Positions 16,251-25,571 are shown, counted from the first letter of the stretch. The stretch: DNA of 33,213 nucleotides from Bacillus norwichensis (GCF_014836955.1 NZ_JACSPV010000049.1:1-33213), one strand, 5' to 3'. The notes: generated by a model from the sequence alone, not told the origin. Translations and numbers: made by a program.

Positions 16251-16392
16251 TTCCATTCAGCAGAAGTCTCCCACTTTTGTAAGTGATGAGATGAATGCAT
16301 ACTAGTATTCCATTCAGTGGGGGTTAAAGCCTCGGGGGGATGTCATAGATTTTTGGGCGCAAATAAGCCAAGGCGTATTTGATAAGGAGAGG
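16251..16392. repeat. Interspersed repeat family, copy 2 (IS200/IS605-end-like)
   Basis: This element begins at the stop codon of the monooxygenase (TTTAA then TTCCATTCAGCAGAAGTC). It continues CCCACTTTTGTAAGTGATGAG, has a second TTCCATTCAGTGGGGGT at 16308, then GATTTTTGGGCG and GGCGTATTTGAT. It aligns with 3684-3855 except for an internal deletion of a hairpin. It sits between two genes of one operon, so it is transcribed. Confidence 0.7.
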
Positions 16393-16399
16393 GAATGAA

Positions 16400-16945
16400 A
16401 TGAGTCATATTGTAATTTTGTCGGGAAGTCCATCAGCATTTTCAAGATCCGATAAAGTATTGAAGTATTTAGGAGAATTGCTAGAGAAGGAGCGTTTTTC
16501 CATACAGTATATATCAGTCAAAGATGTACCGCCAGAGGATTTGATCTATGGCAAATTTGACAGCCCGGTCATTGAAAGAATTTCTAATGACATTCAAGGA
16601 GCAGCTGGTGTCATTATCGGATCACCGGTTTATAAAGCAGCGTATTCAGGTGCTTTGAAGACATTGATTGATGTCCTCCCACAAGATGCGTTTAAGAATA
16701 AACCCGTTTTTCCACTGATGACAGGAGGTAGCCCGGCACATTTATTGGCAGTTGAATTTTCGCTGAAACCGCTCATTGCTTCTTTAAAAGGGTATAGTTT
16801 ACAGGGGCTTTATGTATTGGATAGCCAAATAGATAAGAGATTGGAAGGAAGCCCGTTTCTTGATGATGAGATTTTATCCAGGACCAAAAAGCGGCTTCAT
16901 GAATTTATCAGCGCTATTAATAATGATCGGCTAGTAGCTATTTGA
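16400..16945 (+). CDS. NADPH-dependent FMN reductase (SsuE-like)
   Basis: A 181-aa flavodoxin-fold reductase. The N-terminal ILSGSPSAFSRSDKVLKYL is the FMN phosphate-binding loop, and GVIIGSPVYKAAYSGALKTLIDVLPQDAFKNKPVFPLMTGGSPAHLLAVEFSLKPLI is typical of SsuE/MsuE-type reductases. It would supply FMNH2 to the two class-C monooxygenases upstream. ATG 16400 is preceded by AAGGAGAGGG; upstream in-frame codons lie in the repeat. It is the last gene of the module. Confidence 0.88.
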   Translation: MSHIVILSGSPSAFSRSDKVLKYLGELLEKERFSIQYISVKDVPPEDLIYGKFDSPVIERISNDIQGAAGVIIGSPVYKAAYSGALKTLIDVLPQDAFKNKPVFPLMTGGSPAHLLAVEFSLKPLIASLKGYSLQGLYVLDSQIDKRLEGSPFLDDEILSRTKKRLHEFISAINNDRLVAI

Positions 16946-16975
16946 AGGTATTGAGGGCGCAAAGTGCTGTCGATG

Positions 16976-17035
16976 AAAAAAATCAGGTGAAAGGAAACCG
17001 AGAGAGGTTGTCCTTCACCTGATTTTATTTTTTTT
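16976..17035. terminator. Bidirectional terminator
   Basis: A perfect AAAATCAGGTGAAAGG-type 15-bp stem (right arm CCTTCACCTGATTTT) has A-runs on its left and T-runs on its right, so it can end both the plus-strand sulfur operon and the minus-strand ydiK-ydiL unit. Confidence 0.9.
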
Positions 17036-17222
17036 GTCCATTTTTTAAGCGGAAGTGGAGAGAGATCATTCGAAAGCCTGCCCCAAAATCGAAGGTGGCT
17101 AAAACGATCAGTAAGTATACCATGAAACCCCATTCGTTCAACTTTACTTGTTGAACGGCGAAAAAAGTGAATACGACTCCAAGCGTGATATAGATCAAGC
17201 CGGAAAATAACGGCGACCTCAT
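17025..17222 (-). CDS. ydiK: YdiK-family small membrane protein (DUF4305)
   Basis: A 65-aa protein with two hydrophobic helices (LFSGLIYITLGVVFTFFAV and WGFMVYLLIVLATFDFG) and a basic C-terminus. The pattern MRSPLFSG and TFDFGAGFRMI fits YdiK, which lies before ydiL and groES in B. subtilis. I start it at ATG 17222, because GGGAGG lies 9 nt upstream and it then overlaps the ydiL stop as ATGA. The function is unknown. Confidence 0.85.
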   Translation of the reverse strand: MRSPLFSGLIYITLGVVFTFFAVQQVKLNEWGFMVYLLIVLATFDFGAGFRMISLHFRLKNGQKK

Positions 17223-17962
17223 AAAAAGAAACCTCCCATCCACTGCAACAAGTGTATAAAGCTTTGAATATTTTTTTCCATATCTTCCGGGATGAACCGC
17301 TGTGCCACAACGACAAGTGTGTTCATCATGACATGAGCGATAATTGGAACGATAATCCTTTTAGTTTGTACATATAAAAAAGCGAAGACAAATCCCATTG
17401 CTGTATACAATATCAAGTGGATTGGCTCCATATGTGCAAAAGCAAAGATGATAGAGCTGATGACTGCCGCCATCCCAAATGGCAGTCGGTTGTAGAGCGT
17501 CCCGAAGATGACTTTTCTAAAAACGATTTCTTCCAGGATTGGCCCGATAATGGAGCTGATCAGAACAATTGCAGGAAAGAGATCAATCAAATTTAAAATT
17601 TCCTGAGTATTTTCTGACCCCGGTTTTACTCCAATCATCTGTTCAATGCTTGCTGCGATGACTTGTGCAAAAAAGGCCATGAAAATCCCGCCTGCAGCCC
17701 AAACAAGAGACAGACCTAATGAAAGGGGAGCAGCCTGTTCAAGTTTATTGTGTTTTTCACTTTTCCGGAGAAGAAACAATACGATGGCTAGTCCGACCAA
17801 AAAACTAAAAACAAGCCAATAACCTGTCGCTTGGATCTCCGCATCTTTAGGAGAAAGGTTGAATCCTTTTATTCCGATCGCATAAAAAAGCGGCATGCCG
17901 ATCAAGCCGGATAGCTGCATAGCAATATAGGTCATGACAATCAAGATATATCTTCTATTCAT
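17219..17962 (-). CDS. ydiL: CPBP family intramembrane protease YdiL
   Basis: A 247-aa membrane protein of the CAAX protease / bacteriocin-processing (CPBP, Abi) family, with about six to eight hydrophobic helices. The catalytic motifs are all present: EEIVFR (E144, E145, R149), FAFAH (H177) and HVMMN (H210, N214). It would act as a glutamic-type intramembrane protease; its substrate is unknown. GAAAGGGAC precedes ATG 17962. It overlaps ydiK by 4 nt, so they form one unit. Confidence 0.92.
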   Translation of the reverse strand: MNRRYILIVMTYIAMQLSGLIGMPLFYAIGIKGFNLSPKDAEIQATGYWLVFSFLVGLAIVLFLLRKSEKHNKLEQAAPLSLGLSLVWAAGGIFMAFFAQVIAASIEQMIGVKPGSENTQEILNLIDLFPAIVLISSIIGPILEEIVFRKVIFGTLYNRLPFGMAAVISSIIFAFAHMEPIHLILYTAMGFVFAFLYVQTKRIIVPIIAHVMMNTLVVVAQRFIPEDMEKNIQSFIHLLQWMGGFFL

Positions 17963-18050
17963 AAAGTTAAGTCCCTTTCACCGATATGAAAACCGCAAAT
18001 TCCATTTTACTAATAAATACTTAGGGATTCAAACCGGGAGCCTTCGAGGC

Positions 18051-18956
18051 TCATACTCCTACAAGGAATAGCACATATGGAATCGTCAGCAAACTGACAA
18101 TCGTTGTGATGAATGTTGTAAATGAAACCAGATCAGGCTCCGTATCAAATTGAATGGCCAGCAGAGTCGTATTGGCTGCGGCTGGCATAGACGCTTGGAT
18201 GAAAAGTACGGCTTTGATCAAATCATTCATGGGCAAGAAATATAAAATAAGAAGGGCAAGCAGCGGTGACACAATCATACGGATGCCAACAGTAGCTGAG
18301 ACGTACCTATAGGCGACCCTCTTTCTTTGTATGGCAGCCAGCTGCATCCCAAGTACAAGCATGACCGTCGGAATGGAGGCGTCTGCAACGAGTTCGACGG
18401 CATTCATCAGGGTATCCGGCAGATGAATAGAAAGAAGCTGTAAAGCAAGACCAAGGATAGCTCCATAAATGACAGGCATCTTCACCACTTGCATGACAGC
18501 ATCCCGGATAGACGCATTTTCCTTTCCACCAATCGACGCCACTAGGATTCCAATCGAGTTCATCAAAAATGACTGAAAAACCATCATGATGACTGCATAA
18601 TCGAAGGCAACTACCCCGAGAGCAAACAGGACGACAGGTGCGCCATAGTTTCCGCTGTTCATAAACGCTCCGCCCAGAATCATTGCCGAGAGCTTCGGTC
18701 TGTCCGCTCGCATGATCAAGCCAGTTATCCAAGTGACTACAATCAGAATGAACGATAAAAGACAACAGAATAGAAAGATATAAATATAGTCCATCGTGAC
18801 TTCATTTGTATAAAAAGTACGGAAGGCGAGAAATGGCGACATCAAATAAAGCGCCACTTTCGAAATAGATTTTATATCAAATCCAATGAGCTTTTGTCCA
18901 AGCCAGCCTGCAAAAAATATTAAAAAAACAGGTAATACGATTAAAAACAAATCCAC
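18051..18956 (-). CDS. AEC (auxin efflux carrier) family transporter
   Basis: A 301-aa membrane protein with about ten hydrophobic helices. The N-terminus VDLFLIVLPVFLIFFAGWLG, the central GGAFMNSGNYGAPVVLFALG and the late QASMPAAANTTLLAIQFD are the crossover helices of the AEC family, which exports or exchanges organic acids such as malate in bacteria. I chose GTG 18956, preceded by GGAG and matching the usual N-terminus; a 30-residue upstream extension of the frame lacks any family feature. It stands alone between two terminators or hairpins, so there is no operon clue to the substrate. Confidence 0.87.
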   Translation of the reverse strand: MDLFLIVLPVFLIFFAGWLGQKLIGFDIKSISKVALYLMSPFLAFRTFYTNEVTMDYIYIFLFCCLLSFILIVVTWITGLIMRADRPKLSAMILGGAFMNSGNYGAPVVLFALGVVAFDYAVIMMVFQSFLMNSIGILVASIGGKENASIRDAVMQVVKMPVIYGAILGLALQLLSIHLPDTLMNAVELVADASIPTVMLVLGMQLAAIQRKRVAYRYVSATVGIRMIVSPLLALLILYFLPMNDLIKAVLFIQASMPAAANTTLLAIQFDTEPDLVSFTTFITTIVSLLTIPYVLFLVGV

Positions 18957-18989
18957 GTGGCGTTCATCTCCATTTGCGTATCTTACTCT

Positions 18990-18995
18990 ATCATA
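18990..18995 (-). promoter_or_regulatory. Probable extended -10 promoter of the AEC gene
   Basis: On the minus strand TTTGGTATGAT provides an extended -10 (TGG then TATGAT) about 35 nt before the GTG start. There is no good -35. Confidence 0.4.
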
Positions 18996-19030
18996 CCAAA
19001 TAGAGACCCAGCAGATGGCCTGAGAGTATA

Positions 19031-19072
19031 AAAAAATCCAAGCCATCCAGTAAGAGATGGTTTGGATTTTGG
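19031..19072 (-). terminator. Terminator of the amino-acid ABC operon
   Basis: Read on the minus strand, AATCCAAACCATC / GATGGCTTGGATT is a 13-bp stem with one mismatch, followed by TTTTTT, directly after the ATPase gene stop. Confidence 0.9.
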
Positions 19073-19079
19073 TAGAATA

Positions 19080-19802
19080 CTATAAAACTTTACTCAAAAA
19101 GGCCTTTGTCCTCTCATTGTTAGGTGAGCCAAAAATCTGTTCAGGAGGTCCTTCTTCAACAAGAAACCCCTGGTCTATGAACAATACGCGGTCTCCCATT
19201 TCCCTCGCAAACCCCATTTCATGCGTTACAACAACCATGGTCATTCCATCCATTGCCAATTGTTTCATGACATCAAGGACTTCTTTGACCATCTCAGGGT
19301 CAAGGGCGGAGGTGGGTTCGTCAAACAGCATGACTTTTGGTCTCATCGCCAACGCTCTGGCAATGGCGACTCTTTGCATCTGACCTCCTGATAATTGTTC
19401 GGGATAGGCATTTGCTTTGTCTTCAAGTCCTACCTTTTGAAGCAAGTGGTGTGCCAGTTCCTCGGCGTCACGACGAGCCATTTTCCTAATTTTAATTGGA
19501 GAAATTGTGATGTTGTCAAGCACAGTCATATGAGGGAAGAGATTGAACTGCTGAAAAACCATTCCCACTTCTTTCCTAATTTCGTTTATATCAGTTTTGG
19601 AATCGTTTATTTTGACACCATCAATATAAATGGAACCATCTGTGATCTCTTCCAATAGGTTAATACAGCGAAGGAAGGTGCTTTTTCCCGATCCGCTCGG
19701 TCCGATGACACAGATGACTTCTTTTTCATTTACTTCGTAATCGATCCCTTTTAAGACTTGCAGTTGTCCGAACGATTTATGAAGCCCTTGAATTTTAATC
19801 AT
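19080..19802 (-). CDS. Polar/basic amino-acid ABC transporter ATP-binding protein (GlnQ-type)
   Basis: A 240-aa ATPase of the polar amino-acid uptake (PAAT) family. Motifs run in order: Walker [10 protein letters not shown] (about 32-40), Q-loop [16 protein letters not shown], signature [15 protein letters not shown], Walker [15 protein letters not shown] and H-loop VTHEMGFA. It energises the permease and lipoprotein encoded just upstream in the same unit. ATG 19802 has AGAGGTG upstream and overlaps the permease stop by 4 nt. Confidence 0.93.
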   Translation of the reverse strand: MIKIQGLHKSFGQLQVLKGIDYEVNEKEVICVIGPSGSGKSTFLRCINLLEEITDGSIYIDGVKINDSKTDINEIRKEVGMVFQQFNLFPHMTVLDNITISPIKIRKMARRDAEELAHHLLQKVGLEDKANAYPEQLSGGQMQRVAIARALAMRPKVMLFDEPTSALDPEMVKEVLDVMKQLAMDGMTMVVVTHEMGFAREMGDRVLFIDQGFLVEEGPPEQIFGSPNNERTKAFLSKVL

Positions 19803-20539
19803 TTGTTCACCTCTATTGCTGAGCGGCCGAATGTGAATATTCGTCTCCTTTGCCGCGGAATGTAGCTATTGCTGAAACGTTTTTCCACATAGGTTATCAC
19901 TTTTGTAAATAACCAGGTGAGGACTAAGTATAAGATGGCAACTGTTATATAGGGCTCCCAGAATCTGGCGTAAGCTCCAGCGACAACTTTACCCGCGTAG
20001 AGTAGATCGTTTGCTGCAATAACAGTGACGAGAGATGAGTCTTTCAATAATGCGATTAATTCGTTCCCAAGAGGAGGGACCATCCGCCGGAACGCTTGCG
20101 GAAGAATGATATGTTTCATAGCAACGTTTCTTGGCATACCAAGTGATCTAGCAGCTTCCATCTGTCCTTTTTCGATCGATTGGATTCCTGCCCGGATGAT
20201 CTCCGCATTATAGGCTCCACAGTTAAGTGCAAGAGCAATCGCTCCAGATACAAAATATCCAAGGGAGTGTCCAAATACGGACGGGATAAGAGCTAAGTGG
20301 ATAAGCAGGATCTGCACCAAAAGCGGTGTTCCACGGAAAAAGTCTACATAGTATTTACAAGGATAATAGATCCATTTTCTTTTTGAAAGCTTGCCTATTC
20401 CAATAAACAAGCCTAAAATGATTCCGCTTACATATCCGACCGCGGTGAGTGCCAGGGTAATCCACAATCCCCGGATAAACAACTCCTTGTAGCTCCAAAT
20501 CATATCAAGACGAATATCTAGAAAATCTATTGTAACCAC
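19799..20539 (-). CDS. Polar/basic amino-acid ABC transporter permease
   Basis: A PAAT-family membrane subunit (up to 246 aa) with five hydrophobic helices. The start of helix 1 ([26 protein letters not shown]), [18 protein letters not shown] and the coupling loop [43 protein letters not shown] are characteristic. The start is unclear: GTG 20539 is the last three bases of its own GGAGGTG site, ATG 20503 has no ribosome site, and an ATA at 20530 has ideal spacing. I give the longest version; the true N-terminus may be 3-12 residues shorter. Confidence 0.9.
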   Translation of the reverse strand: MVTIDFLDIRLDMIWSYKELFIRGLWITLALTAVGYVSGIILGLFIGIGKLSKRKWIYYPCKYYVDFFRGTPLLVQILLIHLALIPSVFGHSLGYFVSGAIALALNCGAYNAEIIRAGIQSIEKGQMEAARSLGMPRNVAMKHIILPQAFRRMVPPLGNELIALLKDSSLVTVIAANDLLYAGKVVAGAYARFWEPYITVAILYLVLTWLFTKVITYVEKRFSNSYIPRQRRRIFTFGRSAIEVNK

Positions 20540-20583
20540 CTCCAGATTGAGTAGACGATGTTCATAGACTAAGGAGTGACTTC

Positions 20584-21387
20584 TTACTCAACATCAAAGC
20601 CGGCGATTTCTTTCAACTTTCCATTCTCTTTGATTTTTTGAATACCTTCATTTAGTATGTCAACAATTTCAGAGTTTCCTTTTTTGACCATTAAGCCGTA
20701 GTATTCTTTTTCGGCACTGTCATCTTCAATGATTTCAACTTCCACGTTCGGATTATTTTTAATGTACTCGTTAACTGTGGAGTTGTCTCCAACAGATGCG
20801 TCCGCATTTCCATTAAGTAACTCCTCAATAGCAAGCGGCATTGTTTCGGCTGCTATGATTTTAGAGCTTGTCTTGCTTTGAATTTCTTTCATCATTGTAT
20901 GGCCGGTTGTGTTAATTTGAACGGAAGCTTTCTTATCTTTCAAATCTTGGAATGATTTAATATCCGATCCTTTTTTTACAAGAATAACCTGGTTAGCGAT
21001 GTAGTATGGTTCGGAAAAATCAAAGGTTTCCTGGCGCTCTTTTGTGATGGTAATAGAAGAAACTGCGAAGTCCACTTCTCCGTTCTCTACTGCAGGAAAA
21101 AGCGGCTCCCAGCCGATATTCTTAAATTCAACTTCAACACCAGCTTCTTCCGCAATCGCTTTCACAATATCGATGTCAATACCAACAATATTTCCGCTAC
21201 TATCCATATACTCCATTGGTGCATATGTAGCATCTGTTCCGACAACAAGTTTTTTCTTGCCATCGCTACTGCCGTCACTGCCACTCGCAGGTTCCGCATC
21301 GTCTGTACCTTTTCCGCAGCCAAGTAATAGGACAGTCAATCCCAGTAAGAGAAACCCCAGTGACCAAAAGCGTGATACCTTTTTCAT
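20584..21387 (-). CDS. Polar/basic amino-acid ABC transporter substrate-binding lipoprotein
   Basis: A 267-aa type-II solute-binding lipoprotein. The signal peptide ends in lipobox LLGC (Cys24), followed by a Gly/Ser/Asp-rich linker. The mature fold shows VVGTDATYAPMEYMD, GIDIDIVKAIAEEAG, FDFSEPYYIANQVILVKK and NGNADASVGDNSTVNEYI, the SBP_bac_3 pattern for polar or basic amino acids. The exact ligand cannot be read from the sequence. AGGGGG lies 8 nt before the ATG. It is first in the operon lipoprotein-permease-ATPase. Confidence 0.92.
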   Translation of the reverse strand: MKKVSRFWSLGFLLLGLTVLLLGCGKGTDDAEPASGSDGSSDGKKKLVVGTDATYAPMEYMDSSGNIVGIDIDIVKAIAEEAGVEVEFKNIGWEPLFPAVENGEVDFAVSSITITKERQETFDFSEPYYIANQVILVKKGSDIKSFQDLKDKKASVQINTTGHTMMKEIQSKTSSKIIAAETMPLAIEELLNGNADASVGDNSTVNEYIKNNPNVEVEIIEDDSAEKEYYGLMVKKGNSEIVDILNEGIQKIKENGKLKEIAGFDVE

Positions 21388-21463
21388 AATGTTTTTCCCC
21401 CTTGTTATTTTCTATATCATTCTGAGGTCGGAGATTTTTCTGTTACTTCTGATGATTAACACA

Positions 21464-21492
21464 ATTATAAGCGAATTTATAGGGTGAATCAA
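21464..21492 (-). promoter_or_regulatory. sigma-A promoter of the amino-acid ABC operon
   Basis: On the minus strand TTGATT (21492-21487), 17 nt and a perfect TATAAT (21469-21464) precede the lipoprotein gene by about 75 nt. Confidence 0.85.
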
Positions 21493-21540
21493 TACGACAA
21501 TTATTTTTGAAAAACGTGTTCTAGAGCGTAATCAACGCTT

Positions 21541-21571
21541 TAACGCGTTATCGTGGCGGGGGTCAGACCCC
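21541..21571. repeat. REP-like palindromes upstream of groES
   Basis: TAACGCGTTA (21541-21550) is a perfect palindrome, and GGGGTCAGACCCC (21559-21571) is a perfect 6-bp inverted repeat around one base. From memory, GGGGTCAGACCCC-type palindromes recur in Bacillaceae intergenic DNA. The flanking 21494-21680 holds no gene. Confidence 0.4.
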
Positions 21572-21687
21572 TGTTGTTTGTGCAGAATAGTTAATTGGAC
21601 CGACAAAATACTACATTCTGACAAAATACCTATTACGGGTGAACTCGAATTATGGAGAAACTTTTTTAAAAAATGAATGGATAAGGC

Positions 21688-21719
21688 TTGCAAATGGAAA
21701 ACAAATTATTTAATATAAT
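21688..21719 (+). promoter_or_regulatory. groESL promoter
   Basis: TATAAT lies at 21714-21719 directly ahead of CIRCE. The best -35, TTGCAA (21688), is 20 nt away, or 17 nt from an overlapping TAATAT at 21711. The spacing is therefore uncertain, but the site is where Bacillus groESL starts. Confidence 0.65.
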
Positions 21720-21726
21720 ACTTGTG

Positions 21727-21753
21727 TTAGCACTCAGGGTGTTAGAGTGCTAA
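21727..21753 (+). promoter_or_regulatory. CIRCE operator (HrcA binding site)
   Basis: A perfect TTAGCACTC, nine bases, GAGTGCTAA. HrcA binds it and represses groESL until heat shock; it also lies in the 5' untranslated region. Confidence 0.98.
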
Positions 21754-21790
21754 TGAAAAATCTACATATACTTTAAGGAGGTTGTTTCAC

Positions 21791-22075
21791 TTGTTAAAAC
21801 CACTTGGGGATCGTGTAATCATTGAACTGGTGGAGTCAGAGGAGAAAACAGCGAGCGGCATCGTTCTTCCGGATTCTGCGAAGGAAAAGCCGCAGGAAGG
21901 TAAAGTAGTTGCTGTTGGAACTGGACGTGTACTTGACAGCGGTGAGCGTGTTGCACTGGAAGTATCCGAAGGAGACACTATCATCTTCTCTAAATACGCT
22001 GGTACAGAAGTGAAATACCAAGGTACTGAATATTTAATTTTACGTGAGTCTGACATATTGGCTGTTATCGGCTAA
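21791..22075 (+). CDS. groES: Co-chaperonin GroES
   Basis: The 94-aa heptameric lid of the GroEL chaperonin. It is nearly the standard Bacillus sequence: [38 protein letters not shown], the mobile loop, and [17 protein letters not shown]. The start is TTG 21791, as in B. subtilis, with AGGAGG ending 9 nt upstream; another TTG at 21782 overlaps that site. CIRCE upstream gives HrcA control. Confidence 0.98.
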   Translation: MLKPLGDRVIIELVESEEKTASGIVLPDSAKEKPQEGKVVAVGTGRVLDSGERVALEVSEGDTIIFSKYAGTEVKYQGTEYLILRESDILAVIG

Positions 22076-22128
22076 TAAAAAGAACGCTTTTTTATATGAG
22101 AGAATTCAACGATAGGGAGGAATTTTAA

Positions 22129-23762
<1,634 letters not shown>

Positions 23763-23794
23763 AACGCACCAAAACATGATAATATCAATACCTA

Positions 23795-23828
23795 GATGGT
23801 CATGGGATAGCCCCGTGACCATTTTTTG
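23795..23828 (+). terminator. Terminator of groESL
   Basis: ATGGTCATGGG / CCCCGTGACCAT with a 4-nt loop, followed by TTTTTT. Confidence 0.92.
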
Positions 23829-23834
23829 ACATAT

Positions 23835-23951
23835 TTAATCAAAATCTAATACGCCATTCATCAGATTAGCAAACTTTTCCGCGTCTCTTTTTCTGACAGC
23901 TTCGGTTGTGTGTAGATAAACTTTTTTAGTGATATCATCATCGGAATGATG
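23835..23951 (-). pseudogene. Tyrosine recombinase (integrase) C-terminal remnant A
   Basis: The minus strand encodes HHSDDDITKKVYLH, then TTEAVRKRDAEKFANLMNG, VLDFD and stop. This is the end of a phage/ICE-type tyrosine integrase: the second active-site His region (normally LGHS) and the catalytic Tyr in KVYLH. All upstream parts are absent. The break falls at GGAATGATGTAATA, identical to the groEL end, so the gene was probably cut by recombination at that sequence. No active recombinase can be made. Confidence 0.75.
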
Positions 23952-23976
23952 TAATACATCCCTGAGTCCCTTGTGG
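23943..23976. other. Internal att-like site
   Basis: GGAATGATGTAATA at 23943-23956 equals the groEL 3' end. Its continuation, TCCCTGA then CCC, resembles the right side of the site at 31356 (GCTCCCTGAAACCC). Next to it CCCTTGTG G CACAAGGG (23968-23984) is a perfect 8-bp inverted repeat. It may be the junction of two elements integrated in tandem. Confidence 0.45.
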
Positions 23977-24023
23977 CACAAGGGGTTTATGTAAGAAAAA
24001 GCACAATGCTAACATAGTGGATA

Positions 24024-24240
24024 TTATTTTAGGCTTCTCATTAGTTGAGCAAACTTTTGAGAGGCCTCTTTTTTTCATTTTTTTCGTAACGTGAAGATAT
24101 ACGTTTTTGCTCGTGCTTTCGTTGGTGTGTCCCAACCTGTCCATGACTGTTCCAATCCTACATCGACTTCGGCCAATAATGATGTGTGTATGTCGTAATG
24201 AATGTGGGGTAAGTTCCTGATTAAAACCGCTAAGTTTTCA
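24024..24240 (-). pseudogene. Tyrosine recombinase (integrase) C-terminal remnant B, frameshifted
   Basis: Read on the minus strand, three frames together give an integrase C-terminus: LTPHSLRHTHTSLLAEV with the HxLRH box, then MDRLGHTNESTSKNVYLHVTKKM with the second His and catalytic Tyr, then EASQKFAQLMRSLK and stop. At least two frameshifts separate these pieces, and everything before the HxLRH box is missing, replaced by the repeat at 24240. It differs from remnant A, so two integrases once stood here. Confidence 0.78.
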
Positions 24241-24290
24241 CTTCATTCAGCGGGAGTCTCCCACTTCTGTAAGTGGTGAGATGAATGCAT
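24240..24290. repeat. Interspersed repeat family, copy 3 (hairpin part only)
   Basis: Nested complementary arms CATTCA / TGAATG and CCCACTT / AAGTGG form one hairpin with GCGGGAGTCTC on the left and TGAGATGAATGCAT on the right. It matches the first 50 bp of the copies at 3684 and 16251. It truncates integrase remnant B. Confidence 0.7.
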
Positions 24291-24572
24291 TGATGATCAA
24301 ACAGAAACACCAAGAATTGAATGTTACCACTTTCTTGGATGGAAAATAGAGGCATTTATTTATACGGCTTTATCTCTAGAGTTTGAATTTCAAACAGTTA
24401 GATATATAGGGATGCCCACCGTCATTAAAATGTGTGCCAAAGGTCTACTTATAGAAGATAAACAAGGGAATGGAAAGGAACTCCAAAGAGGGGCAAAAAT
24501 CTTTATGAACAGGGTCCACAACTTTGGGATGAGGACAAAATAAATAAAGCAAGGTATCAAATTACAGAATAA
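24280..24572 (+). pseudogene. Degraded coding fragment of unknown function
   Basis: A frame without start codon reads ECYHFLGWKIEAFIYTALSLEF and VRYIGMPTVIKMCAKGLLIE to about 24500, then continues after a frameshift as YEQGPQLWDEDKINKARYQITE and stop. The composition is protein-like, but I do not recognise the family. It starts within the repeat at its left, so its 5' end is lost. Probably leftover cargo of the mobile element. Confidence 0.4.
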
Positions 24573-24640
24573 GATTAATACTTGAAGACCACTGGGGCAC
24601 ATTTAGGAAATGATTCCTTCTTAGTCGCATTAGCATGAGT

Positions 24641-24682
24641 AAAAAAGAAATAAACCACCCAATATGGTTTATCTCTTTTTTA
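24641..24682. terminator. Terminator before the van cluster
   Basis: AAAGAAATAAACCA / TGGTTTATCTCTTT stem with A-run to the left and T-run to the right; it could work on both strands and shields the van genes from upstream transcription. Confidence 0.8.
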
Positions 24683-24767
24683 TTTAGCTACCTTTAAATT
24701 GTTATGGTGAGCCGTATCATAAGTAAAATGAGGTTTTTAGGAGTTCAATCCAATAATACTACCCTCG

Positions 24768-24808
24768 TTTATTGCATCCATTACATTATGGTATAATCCG
24801 TGTATAAT
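24768..24808 (+). promoter_or_regulatory. Probable vanR-vanS promoter
   Basis: An extended -10 TGGTATAAT (hexamer 24792-24797) with TTTATT 18 nt upstream, and a second TATAAT at 24803-24808. Both lie 55-70 nt before vanR. The 11-nt spacing of the two hexamers may allow alternative starts. Confidence 0.5.
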
Positions 24809-24863
24809 GATAGAGAAATATTTACGTTTATTTACAACGAGGATTAAATAAAAGGTGAATGGA

Positions 24864-25571
24864 ATGAATACGAATATTTTAGTGGTAGATGATGAAACGG
24901 AAATTGCGGATTTAGTAAAAGTATATCTTACAAATGAAGGGTTCAATGTTACAGTCATCCATTCAGGAAAAGAAGCGCTTGAAAGTATAACGGTAAATCA
25001 ATATGATCTCGCCATATTGGATATCATGCTTCCGGATGTAAATGGGTTTACGATATGTAAAAAAATACGGGAGAATCATCAATTTCCTGTTATCATGTTA
25101 ACGGCTAAGGTGGAAGACATGGACAAGATTACGGGTCTTACGCTCGGTGCCGATGATTATATTACGAAGCCATTTAACCCACTTGAAATGGTGGCACGAG
25201 TAAAAGCACAATTAAGACGTTACAAGCGCTACAATTCCCACAATTCTACAGATGAAATATCTACAGACAATATAAAAGAATTTGATTTTGCGGGACTAAC
25301 TATTAATAAGGATACTCGCAAATGCACGCTGTATGGAAAACAAATACCTTTGACTCCTATCGAGTTTTCAATTTTATGGTATTTGTGTGAAAACAAAGGG
25401 AAGGTTGTCTCCTCAGAAAATCTTTTTGAAGCTGTATGGGGCGAAAAATATATAGATAACAATAATACAGTAATGGCTCATATTGGAAGGCTACGAGAAA
25501 AAATGAACGAACCTTCTAGAAATCCAAAATTTATTAAAACAGTTTGGGGGGTTGGCTACACGATTGAGTAA
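24864..25571 (+). CDS. vanR: Response regulator VanR (vanG-type cluster)
   Basis: A 235-aa OmpR/PhoB-family response regulator. The receiver domain has the acidic pocket VDDETE, the phosphoacceptor Asp53 in LAILDIMLPD, the LTAK Thr/Ser and GADDYITKPFNPLEMVARV; the C-terminal winged helix (TPIEFSILWYLCENKGKVVS and KFIKTVWGVGYTIE) binds DNA. VanR activates the resistance genes after phosphorylation by VanS. I chose ATG 24864 with AAAGGTG 6 nt upstream over GTG 24855, which lies inside it. It overlaps vanS. Confidence 0.93.
   Translation: MNTNILVVDDETEIADLVKVYLTNEGFNVTVIHSGKEALESITVNQYDLAILDIMLPDVNGFTICKKIRENHQFPVIMLTAKVEDMDKITGLTLGADDYITKPFNPLEMVARVKAQLRRYKRYNSHNSTDEISTDNIKEFDFAGLTINKDTRKCTLYGKQIPLTPIEFSILWYLCENKGKVVSSENLFEAVWGEKYIDNNNTVMAHIGRLREKMNEPSRNPKFIKTVWGVGYTIE

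Noticed and set aside
18031-18046. Terminator after the AEC gene (GAGCCT / AGGCTC hairpin)
   Set aside because: The stem is short and no T run follows on the minus strand.
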